The notes beneath the pieces are model-generated. The model was not told the origin of the DNA. It saw only the letters and a list, made by a program, of their open reading frames with translations, and ran no database searches. This document shows, one piece after another, positions 1-9,191 of a stretch of DNA of 64,000 nucleotides. Within the stretch, counting starts at the first letter, position 1; each line of letters opens with the position of its first letter. The stretch comes from Helicobacter canadensis MIT 98-5491 (GTDB lineage Bacteria > Campylobacterota > Campylobacteria > Campylobacterales > Helicobacteraceae), in NCBI RefSeq assembly GCF_000162575.1, contig NZ_CM000776.2, positions 810,950-874,949 of the forward strand. Direction: 5' to 3'. A program made the position numbers and the translations under genes.

Positions 1-187
1 TGGCTTCTAGGGTTTGTGCGTTGCTTTCTTTTAGTCCAAAAAGGGCTAGGATCGATTCCATTAAAACAGATTTTCCAGCTCCACTTGCCCCACTAAAGAC
101 ATTAAAAAAAGGCGAGGGTTCAAAACAAGCGACTTTAAAAGCAGGAGAATCTTTAATAACGATTTTTTTGATTAAGATTTTTTGCAT
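1..187 (-). CDS. recN: DNA repair protein RecN, N-terminal part (cut by window edge)
   Basis: Only the first 62 or so codons are present; the gene runs off the left edge. The N-terminus (MQKILIKKIVIKDSPAFKVA) is followed by a Walker A motif, SGASGAGKSVLMES, at about residues 32-45, as in the SMC-like ATPase RecN. RecN gathers broken DNA ends for recombinational repair. The ATG (187-185) overlaps the nadK stop by one base (TAATG), so translation is probably coupled. The motif and the nadK-recN order, familiar in epsilonproteobacteria, support the call; the coiled coil and C-terminal head lie outside the window. Confidence 0.85.
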   Translation of the reverse strand, partial: MQKILIKKIVIKDSPAFKVACFEPSPFFNVFSGASGAGKSVLMESILALFGLKESNAQTLEA

Positions 188-1035
188 TATTCATAATCTC
201 CCCAATGAAATTTTTCTTTGAGAATCTTAAAGTAATCCCAATGAATATTGTGGATGAGTTTGGCTCCATCTTTTTTGGTTTTTATGGAGATTTTTTGTCC
301 GGATTTAAGAGTTTTGTTTTCTTGTCCATCAATGATAATGTTACAAATTCCTTGTTCTCCAAGCTCTATATCAATGGTAAAATTTGCAGGTAAAATTAAG
401 GGTCTTTGGGTTAAAGAATGCGCACAGATAGGTGTTAAAAGCAAATTATGAGAGAAGGGGTAGACAACTGCACCACCTGCACTAATATTATAAGCTGTAG
501 ATCCTGTTGGAGTGGCAAGAATCAAACCATCTCCATAATAGGAATTAAAATAATTCCCATCAATAGAGGCTTTAAGATGAATCATAGAAGCATCATTGGG
601 GCGAGCTAAAATAATATCATTGAGCGCAAAAAAGCTTACTGTATTATCAATTTTCCCTTCAAGCATCATATGGTTAGTAATATTGTAGTTTCCAGTTTTA
701 AGATTTGGCAAAAAAGATTTAACTTCGTGTTTTTGTAAATCTGTAAGGAATCCCAAATGTCCCATATTGATTCCTAAAATTGGCTTTTGGTATGAAAAGG
801 AGCGTCTAGCGGTAGAAATAAGTGTGCCATCACCTCCAATCGAAATTAAAGCATCGCAATATTGGCAGAGTTCTTGGAAGTTTAAACCATTTCGATTAAT
901 CATACCGCCACTAATAGAATCTAATAAAACTTCAAAACCAAGTGAATGGGCAAGACTTTGGAATTCTAAAAAATATTCTTTGAGTTCGGGGGTTGATGGG
1001 CGTAAAATTACGCCTAGAGTGTGGATTGCTTTCAT
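187..1035 (-). CDS. nadK: NAD kinase
   Basis: ATP-dependent NAD kinase (282 aa), which phosphorylates NAD to NADP in the cytoplasm. The hallmark GGDGT lies at residues 67-71, followed by a conserved NDIILARP stretch and the glycine-rich substrate segment LATPTGSTAYNISAGG in the middle of the protein. Length is normal for the family. The start overlaps the stop of the upstream membrane-protein gene by 4 bases (ATGA), and the end overlaps recN by one base, so it sits inside a coupled minus-strand operon. Confidence 0.96.
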   Translation of the reverse strand: MKAIHTLGVILRPSTPELKEYFLEFQSLAHSLGFEVLLDSISGGMINRNGLNFQELCQYCDALISIGGDGTLISTARRSFSYQKPILGINMGHLGFLTDLQKHEVKSFLPNLKTGNYNITNHMMLEGKIDNTVSFFALNDIILARPNDASMIHLKASIDGNYFNSYYGDGLILATPTGSTAYNISAGGAVVYPFSHNLLLTPICAHSLTQRPLILPANFTIDIELGEQGICNIIIDGQENKTLKSGQKISIKTKKDGAKLIHNIHWDYFKILKEKFHWGDYE

Positions 1036-1712
1036 TCTACAAAATAAGCTTTGATTCTATAGCCTCGTTGGTCTTTTAATTCTAGGCTTGGACCTTCAAA
1101 AGCAGTAACATTTGGAAGCTTTTTGTTGATTTCTCTAATCGCATTCCACGCTCTAAAACTAGCCAAACCTTCTTGTTTGAGTTCAGGTGAAAGTCCTTTA
1201 TAAGGGTTGTTATCAACAATTCCTTGCACTTCAAAAGCGACAACTTTTTTGTCATTTTCTAGTTCTTTGCTAATTTTAGTGGCAAGAGAAAGGAGGCAGC
1301 CTTGTGGAATCTCCCATTTTCCAGTTTGCATTGAAAAACATTCTGCTATGATTTGTTTTTTGGGTTTAATAGTGTAGCGTAATTGCAATGTGGTTGGCTT
1401 CTGTGTTGTTGAGTTATCAAACGATTGAGAAAGGCTTTGAAGCTCTTTTTCTTTTTGAATAAGCGCATTTTGTAAGCGTTGAATTTCCTCATCTTTAGCA
1501 TATTCTTGATTGGAGGGTTGAATCTCTTGAGATTCTAGAGAGTTTTGTAGATTATTAATGACATTTTTGCCTACTTCGTTATTGAGTAGATAGTAACCTA
1601 AGCCAAAGACAATAATAATGAGCAAGATTAATAATAGTAGATAAGTTAGGAAATGACTTTTTTTGGGTTTTTCTTCAAAGCTTAATTCAACAGATTCGTT
1701 TTCTTTTGACAT
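1032..1712 (-). CDS. Single-pass membrane protein with degenerate OmpA-like C-terminus
   Basis: A 226-aa protein of unknown function. It has a short charged cytoplasmic N-terminus, one strong membrane helix at about residues 21-43, a Gln/Glu-rich probable coiled coil at about 70-100, and a globular C-terminal domain predicted to be periplasmic. The C-terminus (VVAFEVQGIVDNNPY, LASFRAWNAIREI, GYRIKAYFVE) has the strand-helix-strand rhythm of an OmpA/MotB domain but lacks the usual peptidoglycan-binding residues, so that link is only inference. Its Shine-Dalgarno AAGGAG lies in the last codons of the J-domain gene, one base upstream. Confidence 0.7.
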   Translation of the reverse strand: MSKENESVELSFEEKPKKSHFLTYLLLLILLIIIVFGLGYYLLNNEVGKNVINNLQNSLESQEIQPSNQEYAKDEEIQRLQNALIQKEKELQSLSQSFDNSTTQKPTTLQLRYTIKPKKQIIAECFSMQTGKWEIPQGCLLSLATKISKELENDKKVVAFEVQGIVDNNPYKGLSPELKQEGLASFRAWNAIREINKKLPNVTAFEGPSLELKDQRGYRIKAYFVE

Positions 1713-1713
1713 T

Positions 1714-2529
1714 TTAACTCCTTAAATAGCATTTAAAATTTGATTTAATATTTTCGTAGGCTTCATTAATAATGCGGAATTTTTCAGAGTAGCCTTCGAT
1801 AATTTTAGAATCTTGTCCATAAACATTGTCAGGATGATAGATTTTTGCGAGTTCAATATAGCGATTTTTCACGCTTTCAAACTCTTCATCTTCTTTGCAA
1901 CCTAAGATTCTATAGCTTTTTTTAAGCAATCTTTCTTCTTTGGTGGTGTAAGGTTCAAAGCATTCAAAAGTATTATTGGTTTTGAAAGTTTCATAATCAA
2001 AATCCAAAACAATATTGTGGATAATTTTTTGAGAAAGCATTGCAATGAGTTTTTCCCAAAAATAAGGACTGCTTGAATCTAGAAAAATTTCTTGTTTAGT
2101 ATGGCTGATAACAAAATCTTGAAAAAGAGAAGTTAAATAGCGTTTTGCGAGACGATTTGGACGACTTAAACGCAAACAAACTTGTGTTCTTGTTAGGCTA
2201 CTATGGAGAATTTGCAAAGAAACGATTATGTGTTCTAAGATAGCTTTGCTTTCAATCATTTTAATGCGAATTGGAAGGTGGCTACTATCAATGATAGCTT
2301 GGAAGCTTGGGTTATTTTTTTTATTTTCTTCTTGCATAGCAACATGATAAGCCCAGTTTAAAAAATAATCTTTTTTATAACGCTCTCCATCATCTAGAAT
2401 CAACACTGAACTAGAGAGACGATAAGCTTTAGAAAAGTGTTTATATGCAAAATCAATAGCGCGTTTTAAGAAGCGGGATTCTTTTTCAATGCTAATTTGA
2501 ATGTATGGCTCTAGGAGCTCTACTTTCAT
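1714..2529 (-). CDS. J-domain protein (C-terminal DnaJ domain)
   Basis: A 271-aa protein with a J domain at its C-terminus (about residues 203-265) rather than the N-terminus. The DnaK-stimulating HPD is at 232-234 in AKIYHPDN, and the final helix reads FRIINEAYENIK. The first 200 residues match no domain I recognise and would carry client or partner specificity. No zinc-finger or Gly/Phe region is present, so it is a class C J-protein rather than DnaJ. It overlaps the dynamin-like gene before it by one base (TAATG), which suggests a DnaK-linked role with those GTPases; that is inference. Confidence 0.85.
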   Translation of the reverse strand: MKVELLEPYIQISIEKESRFLKRAIDFAYKHFSKAYRLSSSVLILDDGERYKKDYFLNWAYHVAMQEENKKNNPSFQAIIDSSHLPIRIKMIESKAILEHIIVSLQILHSSLTRTQVCLRLSRPNRLAKRYLTSLFQDFVISHTKQEIFLDSSSPYFWEKLIAMLSQKIIHNIVLDFDYETFKTNNTFECFEPYTTKEERLLKKSYRILGCKEDEEFESVKNRYIELAKIYHPDNVYGQDSKIIEGYSEKFRIINEAYENIKSNFKCYLRS

Positions 2530-4574
2530 TAAACTTCCTTGTTTTTAGTGTCTTGTTTGCTTATAAGCAACTCTGGTTCCATATTCATAAAATCTTTGAT
2601 AATTTGTAAATTTTTTATAATTTTATCAATTTCTATCTTAAGATTTGTCATCTTATCATTGATGACTTGATTTTTATTTTGTGTAAGGGTTTCTAAGCCT
2701 TTTAAGAATTGAGAGTAGGTTTTTTTTAGCAGATTCATAGGTCCAAATAATTGGGCTTGTAGGGGTTCAAAACAAAAAGATTCATTGAGATAATCGCGGA
2801 TATTTTCTAGGGTGGGTGAAAAAAGTGCGAAATCTTGATTTTCTTGATGTTTGGCAATGGAATTTTTGAGCTTTAAATCAAGTTTGTTGAGTGCTGATTC
2901 GATTGCATTATTATAATTGAGTGTGAGAAAATGGCTTAGGAAGTGAAGTTGGCTTTGGAGATTAGAGATTGCTAGTAAATCATTTTTATCAAAATCAATT
3001 ATAAGGCATTCATAATATTGCTGTGAAAAATGTTGTAAATCTTTGAAGCTTTGGCTATTGGGTGCAAATTTATAAATCTCTTGTTTTTGAACTTCTTTAT
3101 CTTGCCATTGCTTAGCTTTGGATTTTAAATCTTTTGAGAATTCTTCCACTAAATCGCGGAATAGATTGCAGAAATTGTGAATTTGTGCGCTTAAGGCTTT
3201 GAAGTCTTTTTGAAAAGATGAATCTTGGTTTTGGAGTCGGATTTTAATTTGTTCTAGTGGCAGCAATGTAACTTCTTTGCTTTGTAAAATGATCTTTTCT
3301 TTAAAAAGCGATTTTTGTTTAATAGGAAAATCAAGCGCGGTTTTTTCTAAATGATTATAGATGTTTTGTGCAATAGAATCTAAAAGCAAATCCAAGGTTT
3401 TATAGAGATTGTCAAAAATTTGCTGTTGTTTTTCTTGGTGAGTTTGGCTTTTTAGAATGGTATCGTGGAGATGATTGGTAAATATTTTAGCTAAAGATTT
3501 ATAGCAAAGTAAGGTTTTGTGGTATTGGTAATGGAGTAAAATATGCATTTCTTTAAGTTTTTTAAGAGTGCTGTATTCTTTGGAGAGGGTTGCTTTGGGC
3601 TTGATTGTATGGGTTATGAAATCAAAGATGGCTTGCATATTGGATTGCTTGATGAGGTTTGTGTAGTCGGTATTGCTTTGGTTTGTGTTTTGAATAGATT
3701 TTGAAGTGGCTTTAAAATCAGACTCTAAAGTGCTTAAAAGCGTGTCTTTATCTTCTATATGGGAGAGATTTTGAATCTTTGAAGAGAGATTGGATAGGAG
3801 ATTTTTTAGGATTTTTTGAGGAGAGTTTAGATTGGCTTGAAGTCCTATTTTTGCAGAAATTGGGATGATTTCTGCAAAGATTCCACTAAAGGCTTCTTTG
3901 GCGTATTGAACACTCAAATCAATTTCTTCTTGAGTTTTTAAGCGATCTTTTTGGTTTAAAACACAAAGGCTTTTTTGCGCATAATGTTTAATGAATTCTT
4001 TAAGGAGTTGTTTTTCGCTATTTTTTCCAGCATTGTCAATGAGGGTTAGCCAAATGATTCCATCCACATTTTCTAGGATTTTTAAGGTCGTATTGGTGTC
4101 TTCTTGATTTTGGGAGTTAAACCCTGGAGTGTCAAGAAAATTAATTTCTTTTAAAAGCAAAATGGGTGCATAAAGGCAGAAATGATCAATGTTTTGGGAG
4201 TTTTGTCTTGAGAGTTTGTGGAGAAAATCAATATTTTGTGGAATCTTATGCCCATTTTTGTAAATGACTTCCAAAATATATTCATCCCCATAGCAGATTT
4301 TGCAAACCTTTGAGGTGATTGGTGTGATTCCTGTTGGTAAGATATTTTCTCCTAAAAGAGCGTTTAAAAAGGTGCTTTTACCGCTTGAGAATTGCCCAAT
4401 AATAGCAATTTGCATAGCTTCTTGATTTTTGTTGTAGAGATCACCAAAGAAGTCTAAGGAATAATCATTTGGATTAAGGTTATTTTGACAATCTAAAAGT
4501 AGCTTTTGGATTTTGGTGGTTTGTGAGTTTTTTTGTAGAATCTCTTGGCATTCTTTAAGATATTGTTTAAGCAT
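2529..4574 (-). CDS. Dynamin-like GTPase (DLP2-type partner)
   Basis: A 681-aa bacterial dynamin-family GTPase. The P-loop GQFSSGKS is at residues 60-67, switch/G3 is LDTPGFNSQ, and the G4-like base motif is NQKD. Long helical regions rich in Lys, Gln and Leu follow, as expected for the stalk and trunk. It overlaps a second, larger dynamin-like gene by 8 bases. The arrangement matches the Campylobacter jejuni pair Cj0411/Cj0412, a hetero-oligomeric membrane-tethering DLP pair; this smaller gene would be the DLP2-like member. Assignment to the pair rests on domain and order, not on alignment. Confidence 0.88.
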   Translation of the reverse strand: MLKQYLKECQEILQKNSQTTKIQKLLLDCQNNLNPNDYSLDFFGDLYNKNQEAMQIAIIGQFSSGKSTFLNALLGENILPTGITPITSKVCKICYGDEYILEVIYKNGHKIPQNIDFLHKLSRQNSQNIDHFCLYAPILLLKEINFLDTPGFNSQNQEDTNTTLKILENVDGIIWLTLIDNAGKNSEKQLLKEFIKHYAQKSLCVLNQKDRLKTQEEIDLSVQYAKEAFSGIFAEIIPISAKIGLQANLNSPQKILKNLLSNLSSKIQNLSHIEDKDTLLSTLESDFKATSKSIQNTNQSNTDYTNLIKQSNMQAIFDFITHTIKPKATLSKEYSTLKKLKEMHILLHYQYHKTLLCYKSLAKIFTNHLHDTILKSQTHQEKQQQIFDNLYKTLDLLLDSIAQNIYNHLEKTALDFPIKQKSLFKEKIILQSKEVTLLPLEQIKIRLQNQDSSFQKDFKALSAQIHNFCNLFRDLVEEFSKDLKSKAKQWQDKEVQKQEIYKFAPNSQSFKDLQHFSQQYYECLIIDFDKNDLLAISNLQSQLHFLSHFLTLNYNNAIESALNKLDLKLKNSIAKHQENQDFALFSPTLENIRDYLNESFCFEPLQAQLFGPMNLLKKTYSQFLKGLETLTQNKNQVINDKMTNLKIEIDKIIKNLQIIKDFMNMEPELLISKQDTKNKEV

Positions 4575-6843
4575 TAGAAGTCCTTGTTGCGTATTCTTGG
4601 ATATTTTGGAGTTGGTTTAGGTGATTTTTGATTTGTTCTTGAAGTGTGAGAATTTCTTGTTCTTTTTTGGCTTTGTTTTCTGAATTATTTTGTGAATCTT
4701 CAAGGCTTTTTTGGAGAATCTTTTCTTTAGTCTGCAAGATAAGTTCTGATTCTTCTAAAATTTCATTGAAGTGATTTTGAAGATTACAAAAAAGCTGCGA
4801 TTGAAGAGTTTGGCTTTGGCTATAAATTGCTTCTTTAAAAGATTCAAAACCTAAAGAAAAAGCATTTTGTAGTGAATTTAAGAGTTTTGTATCTTTGTGC
4901 TTTAGTGAAATATGATTTAGGATTTGCATTTTAACTTTAAGAATTAAAGATTCATTAAGTTTGATTTGTGAGAGTTTTAAGCTGTGATTTAGGGCAAATT
5001 GACTGATGAGTTGAGAGATTTTTTGAGAAAAATTGTATTGATAAACTCTTAGAATATCAATTAAAAAATCCTTTAAACCTTGCAAGAGAATTTTTTCTAC
5101 GCGTTCTTTGCTGGGTGTTTTGTTGTGATTATAATCATACATAATGTCTTCAAAGATTCGTTCAATGAGTATGTTTTGTGCTTCAAGGAGCTTTTGGGAG
5201 AGTAGGTTTGTTGCGGTTTTGGCATAATCTTGTAATTGTTGTTGAATGGTTTGTAGTTTTTGTTTGGTGGAGTTTAGCTCATCTCTAGCTTTTTGTGCTT
5301 CTTGTTTAGTGCTTTCAATAAGGGAGAGAATGGATTCTCTTGAGCTAAAAAGCAGTGTTTTTTCAAGATTTAGATTTTCTTGCAAAGCAAGGAAAGCTTT
5401 TTTAAAGCCTTGTGTGGCTAGATAAATAAGATCTTTTGCTTTGGTGCTATTGCTTCCTATGAGGGTTTTTTGTAAATATTCAATGAGAGCATTAAAATTG
5501 GATTCTTGGAGGGTGTATCCTAATTCTTTAGCTTTTTTTGGATTGGTTTGACAAAGGAGTGCAGGATAACTTGCAAGACAAAGAAAATCTAGGCGTTTTA
5601 TAAGAAGGGCACCCTCTTGGAGTGCTGAGATTCGGCTTTGTATGGTTTCTTTGGTGTAATCTAGGGCTTGGAGTAGATCTTTTTGGGAAAGTAAATCGGC
5701 GTGGGTTAAGATAATGAGAATCCTTGAAATATTGGAGTTTTGCAAAGCTTCTAGGATAAAGTTGATATCTAATTGAGTGGCACTTTGTGAAGCATTCATT
5801 GCGTGAATGAGTAAATCGCATTGACATAGATAGTTTTTGGTGATTTCTTCCCTTTGGATAATAGGATCATCAAGTCCTGGAGTATCAACAATTTCTACTT
5901 GGTTTTGCAAGAATTGCAAGGGCGTAAAGAGTGTGGTTTCTTTGATGAGATTGCAAAGTTTGCTAGGATAATTTGCAGAAGTGAATTTTGGTAATTCTTC
6001 AAAGGGAATTTCAAGGCTTTGTTTGGGATTAGAATCTAAAATATATTGAGAAAGAAAGCTTTGGAATTCTTGATTTTCTAGCAGAGATTCAAGATAGCTT
6101 GAATCTAGAGTGTTTTTTAAATCTTCCCATTCTTGTTTATTCCAAAAATTTATTTTTGCATAGGAAGTTTCATTGTATTTAAGAGTTGTTAGACTTGCTG
6201 TTTCTGGTATAGTGGAGCTACCTAGAATCTCTTTGCCTAAAAGTGCATTTAATAAAGTGCTTTTGCCTGCACTTAACACTCCTGTGATTCCTATAGAGAA
6301 ATGTTGGGATTTGGTTTTTGTTAAAAGATTTTGCAATGACTTTTGAATATCTACAAACATAGGGATAGAGTGCATTTGGTTTTCTAAGATTGCAAGGCTT
6401 TCTTCAAAAAAATTTTCAAAGTGTTGTATGGAGGAAGCGGGGGCGGTGGTTTTGGTTTGTAGGGAATCTAAAGGAATTTTTGAGAGAAATTGTGTGAGAT
6501 TTTTAAAATGGGATTCTTCAATCATTTGGTTTTGATTTAGAGTTTCAAGTTTATTTAAAGTTTCTTGGAGAATAGTTTTAATTTTGTGGTTGGTGGATTG
6601 GCGTTGTAGCTGGAGTAATAGGCTAAGTTGAGCCTGTTTAATCAGTTTAAAGCTTAAATTTTCTTGGAGATAATTTTGAGAGATTTTTTGTAGAGTTTGG
6701 GATTGCCAAAAAAGATTAAAAGTTTTTGGGCTAAGACTAAGAAGGATTGCTAAAATATCGCTACAGGAATTTGGTGGTAAGTTAAGAATATTTAGATTCC
6801 CTAAAGGGTTTATTTGATTATAATTTTCTTCTAGCCATTCCAT
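4567..6843 (-). CDS. Dynamin-like GTPase (DLP1-type partner)
   Basis: A 758-aa dynamin-family GTPase with a helical N-terminal extension of about 180 residues before its P-loop (GVLSAGKS, 188-195). G3 is VDTPGLDDP and G4 is THAD. The C-terminal half is long coiled-coil helix ending in a Glu/Gln/Lys-rich segment. The longer N-terminal assembly region fits the DLP1 role of the Campylobacter pair, in which two different DLPs bridge membranes. It is the first gene of the coupled run DLP1-DLP2-J protein-membrane protein-nadK-recN; the MFS gene lies 4 bases upstream in the same direction. Confidence 0.88.
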   Translation of the reverse strand: MEWLEENYNQINPLGNLNILNLPPNSCSDILAILLSLSPKTFNLFWQSQTLQKISQNYLQENLSFKLIKQAQLSLLLQLQRQSTNHKIKTILQETLNKLETLNQNQMIEESHFKNLTQFLSKIPLDSLQTKTTAPASSIQHFENFFEESLAILENQMHSIPMFVDIQKSLQNLLTKTKSQHFSIGITGVLSAGKSTLLNALLGKEILGSSTIPETASLTTLKYNETSYAKINFWNKQEWEDLKNTLDSSYLESLLENQEFQSFLSQYILDSNPKQSLEIPFEELPKFTSANYPSKLCNLIKETTLFTPLQFLQNQVEIVDTPGLDDPIIQREEITKNYLCQCDLLIHAMNASQSATQLDINFILEALQNSNISRILIILTHADLLSQKDLLQALDYTKETIQSRISALQEGALLIKRLDFLCLASYPALLCQTNPKKAKELGYTLQESNFNALIEYLQKTLIGSNSTKAKDLIYLATQGFKKAFLALQENLNLEKTLLFSSRESILSLIESTKQEAQKARDELNSTKQKLQTIQQQLQDYAKTATNLLSQKLLEAQNILIERIFEDIMYDYNHNKTPSKERVEKILLQGLKDFLIDILRVYQYNFSQKISQLISQFALNHSLKLSQIKLNESLILKVKMQILNHISLKHKDTKLLNSLQNAFSLGFESFKEAIYSQSQTLQSQLFCNLQNHFNEILEESELILQTKEKILQKSLEDSQNNSENKAKKEQEILTLQEQIKNHLNQLQNIQEYATRTSNA

Positions 6844-6847
6844 AGGT

Positions 6848-7993
6848 TTATCCTTTGATAAAATATTTTTGAGATTGGTAAAAAATTAAGGCACTTAAAA
6901 ATAAAATAACACCAAGAGTTAAACAAAGGGCATTCCAGCCAAAAGGGCGATAAATGTAAGTAGGTAATGTTGTCCCAAGTGCGCCACCTGCATAGTATGA
7001 AGCAAGATAGAGACCATTGGTGATTCCTTTTTGATTGGCAGAGATAGTATTAATTAAAGAAGAGAGTGTGGAATTAATAATAAACATACCGGCACTTAAC
7101 ACAAAAACTGCGAAAAAGAGTTGCCAAAAATCCCCATAAATCATCATAAAACACGCACAAGCAAAAATTACAAAACCAACACTGATTGCCTTGATTTCTC
7201 CACCAAGCAATTTTACGATTCTTTGAGAAAAAAGAGCAGCAAGAATACCAATAATGTATCCAAGATACATAAAGCCAATTTGTGCTGCGGTAGTGTTTGG
7301 ATCAAGGGAAGAAACATAAAGGGGCATAAAATTAAGGGTGCCTTGAAAACAAAAAAGAATCAAAAATGCACCACAATAGAGTAAAAAGTAGCGTTTATCG
7401 GTTAAGAAATCCAAAAAGATTCTAAAGGTGATTTTGGCATTTTTAATTTTTGCGTTGGTATTTGGGAGTTTAATAGCAAGTGTTGCAATAAGGAAACTTG
7501 TGATTCCAAGGGCTAAAAAAGTAAATTTCCAAGAAAAAATAGTCGTTAAAAGTCCTCCTCCAACACGCGAGAGAACGCCACCAAAAATTGTGGAAGCAAC
7601 ATAAACACCGATGTATTTGTTGCTAGAATCAATGCGTGTAAGGCAAGTAACGGTTGCTGTAAGTGCTGCAGGAATGGCAAGTGATTCTCCGATTCTAAGA
7701 AGCAAAAAGCTACTATATTGTTGGCTTAAGCACAAAAGACATTGGAAGATTCCAAGCAAGGCTAGTGAAATGACTAAAATAAGTCGGGTATCAAATTTTT
7801 CTAGTAAATAGCCATAAAAAATAGGTGCGATGGCTAACATAAAAAGGGGAATAGAAGTAAAAAGGGTAACTTGGGTAGTAGAAATAGTGAATTCTTCAAT
7901 CAATAAAGGCTGTATGGGCTGTGTAATATAAAGTGTTGAAATAGTAACCATTGCACTTAGCATAATAATTAAAAGATGATAGTTTTTTTGCAT
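6848..7993 (-). CDS. MFS transporter (YnfM-like)
   Basis: A 381-aa, roughly 12-helix major facilitator transporter with both N- and C-terminal six-helix halves. The first helix contains LYITQPIQPLLIEEF, and the loop 2-3 region has YGYLLEKFDTRLIL, a weak version of the MFS signature. It resembles the YnfM/arabinose-efflux-like group of inner-membrane exporters; the substrate cannot be told from sequence. It lies 4 bases upstream of the dynamin operon on the same strand and diverges from rplI across a 192-base spacer, so it may supply the promoter for that operon. Confidence 0.85.
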   Translation of the reverse strand: MQKNYHLLIIMLSAMVTISTLYITQPIQPLLIEEFTISTTQVTLFTSIPLFMLAIAPIFYGYLLEKFDTRLILVISLALLGIFQCLLCLSQQYSSFLLLRIGESLAIPAALTATVTCLTRIDSSNKYIGVYVASTIFGGVLSRVGGGLLTTIFSWKFTFLALGITSFLIATLAIKLPNTNAKIKNAKITFRIFLDFLTDKRYFLLYCGAFLILFCFQGTLNFMPLYVSSLDPNTTAAQIGFMYLGYIIGILAALFSQRIVKLLGGEIKAISVGFVIFACACFMMIYGDFWQLFFAVFVLSAGMFIINSTLSSLINTISANQKGITNGLYLASYYAGGALGTTLPTYIYRPFGWNALCLTLGVILFLSALIFYQSQKYFIKG

Positions 7994-8154
7994 AGGAAAA
8001 TCTTTATAGTTTGTCGCATTTTTGGCGTTAAAAAATTCCTAATATCTTATTCTTAGAAACTTTAAAAAAGTATAAAATAATTAAACTATTTTTTTATTTT
8101 TGCCAAATAAAAGCAAAAACTAGAATATTCTCTTATTATTTATTTAACAAAAAA

Positions 8155-8180
8155 TGTTAAAATTTCAAAAATTTAAGGAG
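8155..8180 (+). promoter_or_regulatory. rplI promoter (-10) and ribosome binding site
   Basis: An extended -10 element, TGTTAAAAT (8155-8163), sits about 20 bases before the rplI start. It would start transcription near 8170, leaving a very short leader holding the Shine-Dalgarno AAGGAG (8175-8180) six bases from ATG 8186. No good -35 box is visible, which is normal for Helicobacter sigma-80 promoters. The rest of the spacer to the divergent MFS gene is very AT-rich and shows nothing else clear. Confidence 0.5.
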
Positions 8181-8185
8181 TATCG

Positions 8186-8632
8186 ATGAAAGTATTATTA
8201 TTACAAGATGTGAAAGCATTAGGAAAAAAAGGTGAAATTTGCGAAGTAAAAGATGGATATGGAAAAAATTTTTTAATTGCTAAGGGAATGGCAGATTTTG
8301 CGACTAATGAAGTGATAAATCGCTACAAAGCAACACAAAAAAAGATGGCACAACAAGCTGCAGAAAATAAGGCATTAATGGAAATGGCAGCTAAGAAAAT
8401 TGAAGAAATTACTCTAAAGATTTCTCAAAAAGTTGGTGCAAATGGTTCTCTTTATGGTGCAATTACTAAAGAAGATATTGCAGAAGAACTTGCTAAAGCA
8501 CACCGCTTAGAGATTGATAAAAAAAGCATTGAGCTTAAAAATCCGATTAAATCTACAGGAGTTTATGAAGTAGAAATCAAACTAGGTGGTGGAATACACG
8601 CAAATTTAAAAATTGATGTAGAGGCACTATAA
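8186..8632 (+). CDS. rplI: 50S ribosomal protein bL9
   Basis: A 148-aa ribosomal protein L9. The N-terminal rRNA-binding domain is recognisable ([17 protein letters not shown], then [16 protein letters not shown]), followed by the long connecting helix (about residues 42-75) and the C-terminal domain. Length is typical. It heads the run rplI-hslV-hslU-era-csd6, the same order I recall in H. pylori, and its stop overlaps the hslV start by one base (TAATG). Confidence 0.97.
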   Translation: MKVLLLQDVKALGKKGEICEVKDGYGKNFLIAKGMADFATNEVINRYKATQKKMAQQAAENKALMEMAAKKIEEITLKISQKVGANGSLYGAITKEDIAEELAKAHRLEIDKKSIELKNPIKSTGVYEVEIKLGGGIHANLKIDVEAL

Positions 8633-9168
8633 TGTTTGAAGCAACAACGATATTAGCCTATAAAACAGAAAATGGAGCAGTTATTGGCGGAGATGGGCAG
8701 GTTACTTTTGGAAATTGTGTTTTAAAGGGTAATGCTACTAAGATTCGCACACTTTATCACGGACAGATTCTAAGTGGCTTTGCAGGAAGCACAGCCGATG
8801 CTTTTAGTCTTTTTGATATGTTTGAAGGCATTTTGGAGAACAAAAAAGGGGATTTACTTAAATCCGTGATAGAGTTTTCTAAAGAATGGCGAAAAGACAA
8901 GTATTTAAGGCGTTTAGAAGCGATGATGATTGTTTTAAATAAAGAGAAAATTTTTATTTTAAGTGGCACAGGTGATGTGGTAGAGCCAGAAGATGGAAGA
9001 ATTGCTGCTATTGGTAGTGGTGGTAATTATGCACTCTCAGCTGCTAGAGCTTTGGATCGATTTGGTGGTGGGCAAATGCAGCCAAAAGATTTAGTTTTAG
9101 AATCCCTTAAAATTGCAGGAGAGCTTTGCATTTATACCAATCAAAATATTAAAATTTTAGAACTTTAA
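8632..9168 (+). CDS. hslV: HslV peptidase subunit of the HslUV protease
   Basis: A 178-aa proteasome-like threonine peptidase forming the proteolytic dodecamer of HslUV. The start [11 protein letters not shown] shows the catalytic Thr at residue 5, so a four-residue leader must be removed, unlike the E. coli enzyme where only Met is lost. The conserved [10 protein letters not shown] follows, with [12 protein letters not shown] and a Gly-Ser-Gly-Gly run later. It is coupled to rplI and lies 23 bases before hslU, its ATPase partner. Confidence 0.97.
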   Translation: MFEATTILAYKTENGAVIGGDGQVTFGNCVLKGNATKIRTLYHGQILSGFAGSTADAFSLFDMFEGILENKKGDLLKSVIEFSKEWRKDKYLRRLEAMMIVLNKEKIFILSGTGDVVEPEDGRIAAIGSGGNYALSAARALDRFGGGQMQPKDLVLESLKIAGELCIYTNQNIKILEL

Positions 9169-9191
9169 AATAAGGAATAAAAGTAAGAAAA

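Noticed and set aside
5528..5827. 99-codon frame overlapping the DLP1-like gene
   Set aside because: It lies within the conserved GTPase domain in another frame of the same strand and has no supporting features.
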